The notes under the pieces are model-generated. The model saw nothing but the letters and a program-made list of their open reading frames with translations. It searched no databases and was not told the origin of the DNA. From contig VXIS01000017.1 in NCBI GenBank assembly GCA_008704415.1, positions 186,001-250,000 of the forward strand: a DNA stretch of 64,000 nt, written 5' to 3'. Origin of the DNA: Sphaerosporella brunnea (lineage: Eukaryota > Ascomycota > Pezizomycetes > Pezizales > Pyronemataceae). The position numbers were made by a program, and so were the translations under genes. This document shows, in pieces, positions 11,025 to 21,212 of the stretch (within the stretch, counting starts at the first letter, position 1; every line of letters begins with the position of its first letter).

Positions 11025-11275
11025 GAATACGCAACAATCAAGGAGGACCCCGAGCTAATTGCACATCCAGCGGAAATGGACTCTAAACCTTATTCCTTGA
11101 CAATTCAAGACCATCAAGGAGTGCATGTCGCGATAACAACATTGCCCCGACTACCGATAACCCAAGACAAACATTATTTGCCTACACCAAGTTGGCTTTG
11201 AATCGAAGAAGGGGGCTATGGCGTTGCATGAGGATAACCTCAGCTTTGCCCACGGAGGAACGTACCATCTCCGCC

Positions 11276-11303
11276 TATCACTCGGAGGGATATCCGAGTG
11301 ATA
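11276..11303. repeat. Perfect 11-bp inverted repeat (hairpin)
   Basis: The arms TATCACTCGGA (11276-11286) and TCCGAGTGATA (11293-11303) are perfect, with a 6-nt loop GGGATA. Outside them, GCTTTGC and GCAAAGC can extend an interrupted stem. It lies about 250 bp downstream of the gene B stop codon. Confidence 0.6.
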
Positions 11304-11926
11304 CACGATGAGCAAAGCCCAGAGTTTTACCTCCCGTGTATTGATAATATCAGGTGTATAGTAATAATCCTGCTGGATGGTGGCGTTCGCTTTGTTTGTT
11401 TATAACGTTGTATAACGCACCTGTACGAGTACAAGCTTAGCTACAAGATCATGTAATTTATAGTTACCTCACTGGCGGTGCTCGAGAGTATTGCACAGTC
11501 CTATGTTTTAACTCCAGAAAACTATCCTTGAGAGTGAGACAGACCTCAGCTTCCGTCGTCAACGCTCGACTGGGGATTGAATTAGCCGCTGAACCAACCT
11601 GTTACGTGCGTTGCGTACCCCAGACACCCACTGGCTATGATACGCTTGCAACAAAAAAACATGCACAGTTCTCAATCCGCAGCTCGATGGGGCGTGGAGC
11701 AGGAGAACCAAACACTTAGAACATCCATCAATGGAGGCGGTGAAGTTTGAAGAAGCAGAAGGCCGAGCTCCGGTTCAATACATATTGTGCCTGCGTACCC
11801 CCCGGTTATCGGCACGGAAGTGCGTCTGCAATGAGGATACTTTCGCATGGCCTCGGCACTAAATTATGTTAGGTTTTTCCAGAAAGGAAAATCTTTGTGA
11901 GTGCGAGCACATGGGAATGCGGGAGC

Positions 11927-11947
11927 AATTCTGTACAGTACAGAATT
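11927..11947. promoter_or_regulatory. 21-bp palindrome, possible factor-binding site
   Basis: AATTCTGTAC-A-GTACAGAATT is symmetrical around a single central base. The half AATTCTGTAC also occurs at 5447-5456 upstream of gene A. It lies about 630 bp upstream of remnant C. Its role is unknown. Confidence 0.4.
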
Positions 11948-12194
11948 CGCAGGATTGTGGCACACGATGGCAGCTACAGAATATGAAGCAGATCGCAACC
12001 CACAAATTGGTCGACCTATCTAGAGTTTGGCTGCAGAATGACAAAGATCACGAAGTCGCTTTTTGCATTTCGTCGAAGGTCTGCGAGTTCCACTGCTACA
12101 GGCACGGGAGTGTAAGAGTTGGGAGCTACTTTCATCGGCACGATTGTTTGAAGCAATTCCCGCTGTTTTTCGTGTTGATGCGCTGATGATGAGG

Positions 12195-12254
12195 ATGTTG
12201 ATGTTGATGATGATCGTGATGATCATGTTGATGTTGATGATGATCGTGATGATC
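12195..12254 (+). repeat. Two tandem 30-bp units
   Basis: Two identical 30-bp copies (12195-12224 and 12225-12254) are built of GATGTT and GATGATCGTGATGATC segments. They do not belong to a gene I can recognise. Confidence 0.7.
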
Positions 12255-12577
12255 ATGATGATGGAGATCATGTCGGGGATCGTGATGGTGTTGACAGTCC
12301 GGCGATCGATGCCCGCTGCATAGCCGCCCACTGTGACCGAGCACTCCGAGAGAATACCGTTCAAACATTCATTACATTTGGCATCGAAAAAACAATGCGC
12401 ATTTAAACTACCGTACCGACAAGTCGGGGGGCCTTTGATAGAGTACTGCAGTACGAGAATAGGCACTGGCGCGGCACATCTCACCGCGTTGCAATGTTGC
12501 CGTCGCAGCAGGGGGATAAATGTGCACAACCGCCCGGCCTGAACCTGACAATCCAAAGCCGTTCCTTCTCGCGCAGA

Positions 12578-12882
12578 ATGGATCCTCTTTCGGTGCCAAC
12601 ATCAATCGCCGGCCTGCTGCATGCCGCTGGCAAAATTGCCACCTTGATCTCCAGCATGATCGACGCCCCGAAGGCCTTCAACGACGTGCTCAGCGAGGCT
12701 GTCACCTTCAGTTACATATTGCACCAGCTGCAAGATCTGGTGTTGAATTTCACCGGGATGAAAGTGGAGATGCGCTGGTAACCGTGGAGCAGCTCATTGC
12801 CATCTTGACCGGTTGCGTGTCCGATTTCAGTGAGCTCCAGTACACTGGCAAGATCATTCGAGAGTTTGCGATTTCATCTTAA
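12578..12882 (+). pseudogene. Truncated, frameshifted HeLo-like copy C
   Basis: This starts Met-Asp-Pro-Leu-Ser-Val, like a genuine family N-terminus, and follows A and B through the IDAP and ILHQLQDLVL segments (about 60 codons). A frame change near 12755-12775 then leads to a stop at 12779-12781 in the first frame. The neighbouring frame continues the homology (VEQLIAILTGCVSDFSELQ) to a TAA at 12880-12882. The rest of the N-domain and any C-terminal part are missing. It is therefore a broken third tandem copy. A short truncated protein could still be made from the first frame. Confidence 0.75.
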
Positions 12883-13060
12883 ATTCTAAATCGGCGATGG
12901 CAACCGAGGACTCTTGGCAATTCCGAACCGTCGCAAACTTAGCGGGTTGCGAAGTTTGGCTGAGCAGGTGCGGGCATGTGACATCACCGCAATGCCCGCC
13001 TATTGCCCCCCCACTTCCATCTCCACCCGACCCCGCTTCCACCTACCTATCACTGCCATC

Positions 13061-13104
13061 ACCGCCTCACCGCCTCACCGCCTCGCCGCCTCACCGCCTC
13101 GCCG

Positions 13105-13135
<31 letters not shown>

Positions 13136-13166
13136 ACCGCCCTCACCGCCTCATTGCCTCACCGCA
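13061..13166 (+). repeat. CCG/CCTC-rich minisatellite
   Basis: Imperfect 8-9 bp units alternate CCTCACCG, CCTCGCCG and CCCTCGCCG over about 100 bp. The tract is strongly pyrimidine-biased on this strand and lies just upstream of the small spliced ORF and the PFK-2 gene. Open frames across it are low-complexity and not credible as genes. Confidence 0.75.
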
Positions 13167-13213
13167 TTAACTATCACCGCCACAACCGCCACAGCCACAT
13201 TCGCAGAAGCAAA

Positions 13214-13520
13214 ATGGCGTCGTCAGCTGATTCCGCTCCGCTGCCGACTGGAGCCGACAAAGCAGTAAGCTCTAACCTCTCTGCTTTTTTGCTGTTCGAT
13301 TGGTCTTGGCATCGCGAACCCTCGAAGCTTCGTCTTCTGCCGCCCGCCCCGCGCGCCTCCTCTTTCCCAAATTCATCTGTCGCTCTCATTGGCTCACATT
13401 TGCTTGTTGCTGCGTTCTGCATCATAGATCATCGACGGCGGACCCTTATCGCTGCGACCAGAGATGCACAGCGTGATCCAGCTGTACGAGCACGAGTGGA
13501 CGGGAGACGAGACGGAGTAA
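13214..13520 (+). CDS. Possible small spliced protein, or uORF of the PFK-2 gene
   Basis: The model is join(13214..13264,13428..13520), 47 residues. A GTAAGC donor and ATAG acceptor enclose a 163-nt intron, and the reading frame continues in phase across it to a TAA. The peptide has a Ser/Ala/Pro-rich start and an acidic end (Glu-His-Glu-Trp-Thr-Gly-Asp-Glu). I do not recognise it. Two readings are possible. It may be an independent short gene, or an upstream ORF in the spliced 5' leader of the PFK-2 mRNA, whose ATG is 297 bp further on. The second reading would suggest translational control. Confidence 0.35.
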
Positions 13521-13816
13521 ATGACCCCCCCTCCCCCCGCAGCTGCAGCATCCCCGCTGCAGCCACCCGTGCCCCTCCAATGCCCCGCCATTCGTCATCG
13601 CCCGCACGCACTCCCGACCTGGGTTTTTGGTGGTGGTCTGTGCTGCTTTGCTAGCGGGAAGCGGGTCCCTGCTCTAGTGCCAGAGCGAGAGACAAGAAGA
13701 ACCACCCCACGCAAGCTCAACTTCACACGTCTTCCGTTACACTCTCCTCCTCCTTCTCCTCTTACCCACTCCCGTCTCCCACACCCACATCACTCCCCGC
13801 CCCACACGCAAACACA

Positions 13817-15772
13817 ATGGCTTCCCCCTCCGCACAGCTTACTGACTGGCATGGTTTCCATCGTGATTACAGCCTCGGAGTCGAAAATGGCGGTCTCAAC
13901 ATCCTTCGTAACCGTCGCCAGTCCAATGTCAACGTCGATGCAATCCACGAGTTCAACGACGAGACTATGGCTCCGGCCCAGCTCTATGCTACCGACTCTG
14001 GACGTCTCTTCCACTCAGGAAAGATTGCGATCGTGACTGTCGGACTCCCGGCGCGCGGAAAGACGTATGTCAAGGCGCTTGAAAATTGGGTTCGGAAGAG
14101 GCGCTGATGCAAGTCGTGCTACTAGGCACGTTACCGTCGCTCTTTTGCGCTATTTGAGATGGTATGTAGAACTTTTGTGCGGCGCGCATATGGCTCTCTG
14201 CTAAGCGTGGTGGTGATAGGCTCGGTGTCAAGTCTCGCGCGTTCCACCTTGGTGATTACCGTCGTGCTCACATGGGACCCGGCAAGGACGTTCCCCACGA
14301 TTACTTCTTTGTGAACGGTGAGCAGCATACTCATAGCGCTTTTTGCGCGATTGGATTACAATCAACAACCTGCTAACGAGCTTCCGTCTTGTAGCTTCCG
14401 CTGAGGCTGTCAAGCTTCGTCAGACTATTCTCCAGAAGTGCAGACTCGACTTGTACCATTTCTTCGACCACGAAAAGGGCCAGGTTGCCATCTACGACGC
14501 CGTCAACCCGCTCGCCGAGGGACGCAGACAGTTGGCTAAAGAGTTCCTCAAGCATGACATCCAGGTGCCTATCTCCGTCGCAGTTCGTGTGCCGACGCAT
14601 TGGCTAACAGCTAGTTGCCTAGACGATTTTCATCGAATCCTACGTGGATGATCCATCCATCATCGAGGAGAACGTCCGCAGCGTCAAGATTTCGTCCCCC
14701 GACGTGAGTCCCTACCTTGATTTGCAGGGAAGCGGCATTTGCTGACCAGAACACAGTACGCTGGCTGGAACGCGGATGATGCTGTCAAGCACTATATCAA
14801 GAGGATGGAGGCCAAGATCCCCCACTTCGAGACTATGGATGAGAAGGAACTTAACTACATCAAGGTTCGTTTTGGCTCCTGGGTGACTGACTTCTCTAAC
14901 GGGGAACGAATCTAGATGATCAACGCGGGTCAGAAGTATCGAGTTATGAACTGTCGCTTCGGATACCTGCCTAACCGTATCGTCTTTTACTTGATGAACT
15001 TGCATGTCAAGTCCCGTAGAACTTACTTTGCCCGTGCGGGTAACTCTGAGGAGGAGCACACCTACAAGGCTGATGCTGGCCTCTCGGACAAGGGACGCAT
15101 TTACTCGAAGTGCTTGGCCGAGGCTCTCGAGGAGCACCGCAAGAAGGAGCTGGAGGAGTTTCTCCAGCTTGGAGGCTCTGAGTCGGAGTTCCGCACTCTC
15201 ACGGTCTGGACTAGCACTCGCCTCAGGACGATTGAAACTGCCGATCCCCTCAAGGAGAAAGGCTTTACCGTCCGCGACAAGACCCAGCTGTCGCAGCTCA
15301 ACCCTGGCGACGCTGAGAACCTCACCGAGGAGGCGCTCAAAGCTAAATTCCCCCAGCACTGGGAGGAACACCAGGAGGATCCATACCACCACCGGTACCC
15401 TCGCGCCGAGGTGAGTTTGATGGTGGCTGATTGATGGTGTGGTACAAGCTAATGTTTTACAGAGCTACCACGACCTTGCGGTCCGGTCGGAGCCCATAAT
15501 CCTGGAGTTGGAGAGGGAAAAGAACGATCTCCTGATCATTGCTCACGAGAGCGTTCTTCGCGTCTTGTACGGCTACTTGATGGCCTGTTCCACCCAGGAT
15601 ATCCCGTTTCTCAGCTTCCCCCGTAACGAGATTGTGGAGGTACGTCCATGGATTCAACGCAAGGTATGAGAATTTCACTGATAATGGATAGATCATCCCG
15701 GCCTCGTACAACAACGAGGCGAAGCGCATCAAGATCCCCAAGATTAACACTAAGGGTGAGCACACTGGGTAA
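13817..15772 (+). CDS. 6-phosphofructo-2-kinase/fructose-2,6-bisphosphatase (kinase-type)
   Basis: The model is join(13817..14064,14126..14161,14220..14317,14395..14564,14623..14703,14757..14864,14916..15410,15463..15639,15692..15772), 497 residues. All introns have GT-AG ends and most have clear branch sites. The kinase domain carries Walker A GLPARGKT (76-83), followed by HVTVALLRYLRWLGVKSR. It makes fructose 2,6-bisphosphate, the cytosolic switch between glycolysis and gluconeogenesis. The phosphatase domain keeps the Thr-Ser-Thr-Arg and HES (His440) segments. The catalytic RHGE motif is R-A-G (287-289), so the phospho-acceptor histidine is lost and bisphosphatase activity is unlikely. The second exon is only 36 nt. 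The 3' end is uncertain: a GTGAGC donor at 15757 could replace the last five codons by splicing. Confidence 0.93.
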
Positions 15773-16364
15773 GTAACTAACCATTCCAGCCTAATTCTGG
15801 AGAGAAAATCCGGGAAAATGTGGGCCTTTTTTCTGCAATGTTCAGGTGTTGAGGTGTTACTTTGAATTCAAGTGCTGCTTCTTGGGAATTTGGTGTTCTT
15901 TTCTGCGGGTTCGGTGTTCTGTTTTCTGGGTGGTGCTGGTCTTTGCTGTCCTAAACCCCACGTCTCGGAGTTTGGGATTGTAATTTTCTGTCCGGTATTT
16001 GAGATATCTTCTGCTTGTTTGCGTTTTTACGGCATGGCATGGAATCTGTATGGGTATACTTAGAGACTTCTTGCTTGAGCGGTGTTGGTCACCCAAATAG
16101 GAGGGCGACTACATGCTGCGTTGCACGATGGGTAAACTGCTAAATGAGTGAGAAATCACAGCTCGTAACCGGAATTGTAGCTATATACTTTATATCCCCG
16201 CCACTAAAAAACAAGACCAAAACAAACAAAACGGATGGTTGAATCACCGTTACGCCTTTTCCTATGATGAATGTTCCTCTAACCATCTCCCCTCTGGTCA
16301 TCTATCCTCCCCTGGACTCATCAGCGTTATGGAACTTTCTTCTATCCGAAAAAAAACGAAAAAC
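15773..16364. other. Convergent intergenic region
   Basis: This is the 3' region between the plus-strand PFK-2 gene and minus-strand CAF16. It is T-rich and then A-rich. No gene is seen. Confidence 0.6.
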
Positions 16365-17219
16365 CTAAACATGGATATCAAGCTCCACCTTCGTAACATT
16401 CTCGTACGTAAGCGCCTGACTCCTCCCTCCATTTCTGGGCCCTCTCTCCTCCAAGTCCTGTTCCAGCCACCGCATAACCACCTCCAGCAAGCTGCCCTCG
16501 CCACCATACTGCTCGACCTCCTTCCGCATCACCTCCTTGGTCTCGCCATAGCACCTCACACCGCCCAAACTGACTCTGACTAGGTGGGTGGCCCAGCTCT
16601 GCAAGCCCTCCAGGATGTGGGTGGCATAAACGACAGTGCAGGCGCGGGACTCGGACTCCTCCTTCAGGAACTGCAGGAAGCGCATGCGGGCGAGCACGTC
16701 GAGATCGACCGTGACCTCGTCGAGGAGGAGGATGCTCCACGGGCGCAGCAGGCCCATGGCCAGCTGCACGCGGCGGCGCTCGCCGTCGCTGACGGCGTGC
16801 ATGCGCCAGCCCACGTCGATGTCGAGGATGCGCACCAGCTGGTCGCGCCGCGCCGGGTAGTGGTCGCCGCCGACCGACCGCAGCAGCTCCGTCACCGAGA
16901 TGTCGTTGCGCACGATCGGGTTCAGCACCCACTCCATCCCCAGGTACGTCACGCCCTCGAGCCCGTGCTTGAACGGGTCGAACCCGCCGATCGTTATCGT
17001 GTTGGACGGCGCCAGTCGCTTGCCCGAGAGCAGCCGCAGCAGCGTCGTTTTGCCCGCCCCGTTGGCCCCGATTAGGAGCGTGCGGGATCCCGCCGGGAGG
17101 GAGAGTGAGATGTTGGAGAGTGCGCGTGTGCCGTCAGGGAAGTTGTAGGTGAGATTTGAGACCTCGATTGAGGGTGCGGGGGCGTTGGGGGCATCTGGGG
17201 CGTCGGGGGCGTCGGACAT
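16365..17219 (-). CDS. CAF16-like soluble ABC ATPase
   Basis: This single-exon gene encodes 284 residues. It is a lone ABC nucleotide-binding domain with Walker A GANGAGKTT (51-59), the signature VSDGERRRVQLA and Walker B SILLLDEVTVDLD, and no membrane segments. The LGMEW and H-loop (YATHILEGL) context are those of CAF16, the CCR4-associated ABC protein linked to the CCR4-NOT complex and transcription. The start chosen (17219) is preceded in frame by another ATG at 17309, which would add 30 basic residues. The shorter form begins with an Asp-Ala-Pro repeat and leads quickly into the domain. The CDS is very GC-rich, so long antisense frames here are shadows. It is tandem with ELP2, whose stop codon lies 188 bp upstream. 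Confidence 0.9.
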   Translation of the reverse strand: MSDAPDAPDAPNAPAPSIEVSNLTYNFPDGTRALSNISLSLPAGSRTLLIGANGAGKTTLLRLLSGKRLAPSNTITIGGFDPFKHGLEGVTYLGMEWVLNPIVRNDISVTELLRSVGGDHYPARRDQLVRILDIDVGWRMHAVSDGERRRVQLAMGLLRPWSILLLDEVTVDLDVLARMRFLQFLKEESESRACTVVYATHILEGLQSWATHLVRVSLGGVRCYGETKEVMRKEVEQYGGEGSLLEVVMRWLEQDLEERGPRNGGRSQALTYENVTKVELDIHV

Positions 17220-17407
17220 AGTTGCGGCACGGGGTAGGGAGAAGTGAAGTAGGTGTTGCAGTGATGCGCGGGGATGCGCGGGGATGCGCGGGATGCGGGG
17301 TGACGACATTTCGCGGCTTACTCATGCGGCCGGCTTCCGCTCGCTGCATGTGATTCGTTGTAACTTCACATGGACTGGAAATATTCTAATGTGCTGCAGA
17401 CAAAAAA

Positions 17408-19948
17408 TTACAGCGACAACTCGGCTTTATACACCCTCACGCTTCCATCTTCACTTGTCACTGCAAGCTCCCTCTCCTTTTCCACGCCATTGGGTCTCCA
17501 CGTAATATCCGTAATCGCCTTATCGGGTGTGATCCTACAACCAGTCAGTCATTGCCAAAACTACCTATGACGGGGAAAACATACCTCTGCTCAAACGCCA
17601 ACACCTTCTGCACCTCGTTCCACTTTCCCTCTGGAACAGCATACCACTCCAACCCACCATCCTCTAACCCGACCGCAATCCAGTAACGTCCGTCCACGGC
17701 CTCGCCGAGTACGTCCACCGCCGTAACTGGCAGCGCCAACTTCATCGTGGCCGCGCAAGTCACCTCGGAGTTGTCGGAGAGCTGCCAGAGTTTGATACTT
17801 TTGTCTCTACTGACCGTTACGAATGCCTGACCCCCCGGAAGCCATGAACAACCGTAAATTATCCTCGTGTGCGCCTTGTCCTTCCGCGCCCTGAGCTTCC
17901 ATTCGCCACTGCTTTGGTCCTTAGCGAACACGCTCCAAGCACGGTCACGGCCAACACTGAGGATTTTTGTTCCATCCGGCGAGAATGAGATATTAGTAAC
18001 CGTCAGACTATGGCTCTGCAGCGACGGCTTCACCTCACGCCAGTTTTTTGCGCCGTCATAAATACGAATTACGGCGTGTTCCAGCGTGGAGGCTTTACAA
18101 GCAGTGGCAATAACCTGGGCGTTTCCGGGGGCGGCAGCAAGTGCAGAGATCTCATATCCATGGCCATAAAGTTTTTCCATCTCAGGCCACAGTGTGTGGC
18201 GGGCAAGATCGTTTTCAAGCGGCGGCGTGTCCTCGGGAAGACGGTATTCGGTCTTGCCGGAGTTCTCGACCTCCTCTTCTTCTTCGTCAGGTATGGTGCC
18301 GTCGTTCAGAGGCGTCGGCGCGTTCACATCGATAGGCTTGTTAGAGAGGCCGAGAACGGGAATGTTGGCGGCGTTGGGCAGGGAGTCGAGGTCGCTGCTG
18401 CTTTGTACGCCGCAGTGCGAGGTAAGGATATTGGCGATCGCCTTAGGTTCATCAAAGACACGCAAGAGCTTTTCTTCCGCACCGGAGACGAAGCGGTTGC
18501 TTCCTACTGTAGCGATGCAGTTGATGTCGTAGCCATGAATCTGAGGGCGCGAGAATTCATGCCAGCTGTTGGTGCCATTCGCCGTCCACTGCGAGAACAG
18601 TCGTGTGGTCTGATCGAACGATGTGGAAAGTAGATAGCTACCGTCTGGAGCCCACGAGATGCCGGTGGCATCCCTTGTGTGTCCGGAGACGCCTACAGAA
18701 GGCTTCCACCGGTCCTCGCCTGCATCGTAACGCCATATCCGCCACGAGCCGTTCTTTGTCAACGCCGCTACCGCGCTTCCGTCGGGACTCCAGAGACAGT
18801 TCCACATCCCACCGGCGGCGCCGGTGGCAGTGGTTGCACCCTTCAGGCCCGAAATCTCGCCAAAACGGTGAACGGGGACCCAGATACCAGAAGACTCTTC
18901 AGGTGCCCAGACGGAGATGGAGTTGTCCGCCGAGCACGAGAGGAGTTGAAGAGACTTGGGAGATGTAGAATTGGGGTTCCAGCGCGAGGCGTAGACCCAG
19001 TCTTCGTGGCCCATTAGGAGCGCTTCAAAAGTGAGGGACCACACCTGAGATGACGACGGTAGACGGAGCATGTGCGCCTTGTTGGAGATTCGTGCGCTAA
19101 GTCCGTAGGTCTTGCTCTCACTCTGGGCGGCGGCCGGTGGGAGCTCCTCACCTGAATGTAACCGCCATAGACGGATGTATAGGTCTTGGGACGACGAGGC
19201 GAGAATGAGGTCGGAGTCTTTGGAGCTGGGGTCCTCATGGGTGAAGGCCAATGAGCGGACCCAGTTCTCGTGGCCAGCAAGAGTCGCTTGGTGCGTGAAC
19301 TCCGAGTCGGGTGAGGGCGATATGTAGACGGAGATGGTGAAAGTGGATCCCGCCACTGCAAGTACCAGGGCGTTGTCCGAGGTTGGGAGACCGGATAGGG
19401 CCAGAGCCAGAGGATAGAACTTGGGCTTTGTCGAGAGTGACTGGATGTGCTTGACCTCGACATTGTCTGGCGTGATCGCGAGAGCGAAGATCGCGACTGT
19501 CCCATCAGCCCCGGCCGATGCAAACGTGGTTGGGTGCTGATCGCACACGGCAATATCGTTTATCGAGCCCGAATGCACACCCTCGACCGTAGCCACCAAA
19601 GAGAAGCCTGCGTCTCCCCGCCGCCACACGCGCACGGTCTTGTCGACGGAACCGGAAAGGATGATTTCGTCATCTGCAGTTCTGTTCGGAAGGAAGCGTA
19701 CGACGTTGACCTTGTCTGTATGACCCTTGAGGGTGGCCGAGACGCCTCGAAGCGAAGAATCCTAGGTGAACCTGTTAACTTTGAGCTGGAAGGCGAACAC
19801 GACGACCAGAAGAGCAACCAACGTCAGGATTCCAAAGAGCAATGCATCTTCCCCCACCGAAGGCGAGGGTTCCGTGCTTGGACCAGTCGGCTGCCGCGGG
19901 GTGACGATTACCGCCGAGAGCTAGGAATGGGAGAGACACCGGACCCAT
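17408..19948 (-). CDS. Elongator complex subunit 2 (WD40 protein)
   Basis: The model is complement(join(17408..17534,17585..19761,19823..19948)), 809 residues. The introns are 61 nt and 50 nt, the latter with a CTGAC branch site. WD40 repeats fill the protein from the first residues (FGGGRCIALWNPD) to the last (DGSVRVYKAEL), as expected for ELP2, which has two propellers in about 800 residues. Recognisable blades include HENWVRSLAF...SSSQDLYIRLWRL, GHEDWVYASRWNP, GHTRDATGISWAPDGSYLLS, LYGHGYEISALAA and HTRIIYGCSWLPGG. ELP2 is a scaffold of the Elongator complex that modifies wobble uridines of tRNAs and affects transcription. The start at 19948 is the first ATG giving the conserved N-terminus. 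Confidence 0.93.
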
Positions 19949-21212
19949 CTGAGGCGCGTTGGATGCTTTCGAATTAAATGTATCGTCATGCTTGGTGGGG
20001 CAAAGTGCACTATCTAATCTTTTGCATCTTGCATGCACCGCCACTCGTCATAGCCACATCTTCGTTTATCAGCCACAGCAGTCCTGACATTGCACTCGTG
20101 TGTTCTTTGGGAACCGACTTTATGTGGGCCGAGTGCTTTCTAGTGAGGGCATTGGGATTGATTACAGCATCACTACCCACACCAAGATGAGCAACATTCA
20201 TTGAAAATTCATTCGAATAGAGGCGGCCAGAGACATCCTCATAACCTGGGTTGCTCTGGAACATGAAGTCAAAGCACCCCCAACCACTCTGGAAGATCGT
20301 CAAGCGGAGCAGAACCTCTTTCGAGCAGACCCAAGTTATAAAGAGCACCAATGCAGAGATGACCAAGTACGCACCATCATAGTCATATATACATACGATG
20401 CTCTGGACGTTATGAAAGAGCGAGCGTGAGAGACGCGCATCGGAGATATGGGGAAAGCGCAAAGCAGCCTCCAAAGACCTTGTGGAAGGAACTATATCCG
20501 AAAGCTGGTCGGGATCCACGCCGAGTTGGACGCGCAGGCACAATGACAAGATCCGTCACTAAACCCTACATCCGACGCTCTAGATGTTATGAAGGCGCGG
20601 GAAGGTACCCATGCCAAGGAGGCCGCAGAAAACTGGTCAGGCGAAAAATGGTGACCCGAATATCGAGGCTGCGGGCCTATCTTCGGCACAGGACGACGTG
20701 GCCGAAGATGTGGAGGATGCAGAGGAAGTCAATGCCTGCAGTCAGGAGCTCTTCTCGCCTGAATCGCAGACCTCAGGCTGCCTGTCAAGCGCATTTGGGA
20801 TTACTATTGTGTTTGAGATGGGTAGGGAGCAACTAGGCTTATAATTTGATGTTATTAAAATTCCGAGAGCTGGAAGAGGGCGGGAACAAGGAGAACAGCG
20901 ACACCGTTAAGCTTGAGGCGGATGGGGACACAAGTTTGGAGAGCTCTTAGTAGAGGAGGGCGCCGGTGTAGGATAGGTGTTCGATATCTGTTTTCTCCGG
21001 TGTGTGTTCTGCCTGTCTATCTGCAGGCGCAGTTATCAGGGAGGAAATTGTTGCATCTGTGCGTGCGCCTTTTTTTTTTCCCCTGTCCTTTAAATTGCGA
21101 GTGCTCTCAAATGGATTGTCCGCATCGCATTGTTCAAGGTGTGTACAAAATGCGCCATGAACCAATGCCTTCATAATTCATCATCATCTCAACATCAGCG
21201 CTCTACACTCCA
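19949..21212. other. Intergenic, no supported gene
   Basis: Open frames at 20010-20549 (minus) and 20426-20836 (plus) overlap and look unlike any family. A segment around 20396-20660 repeats a peptide like ALDVMKxRE twice in a frame broken by stops, which may be a decayed gene. I cannot support more. Confidence 0.4.

Larger units (their letters stand above)
11025..12577. other. Intergenic between gene B and remnant C
   Basis: No gene is supported. Notable structures are a nested hairpin at 11276-11303 with outer GCTTTGC/GCAAAGC arms, a 21-bp palindrome at 11927-11947, and two exact 30-bp tandem units at 12195-12254. Confidence 0.5.

Noticed and set aside
16584..17075. 163-codon plus-strand ORF
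   Set aside because: Antisense shadow of CAF16 caused by its very high GC content.
20010..20549. 179-codon minus-strand ORF beyond ELP2
   Set aside because: It overlaps another open frame on the plus strand and has no family features. Its hydrophobic part is not arranged like a membrane protein.
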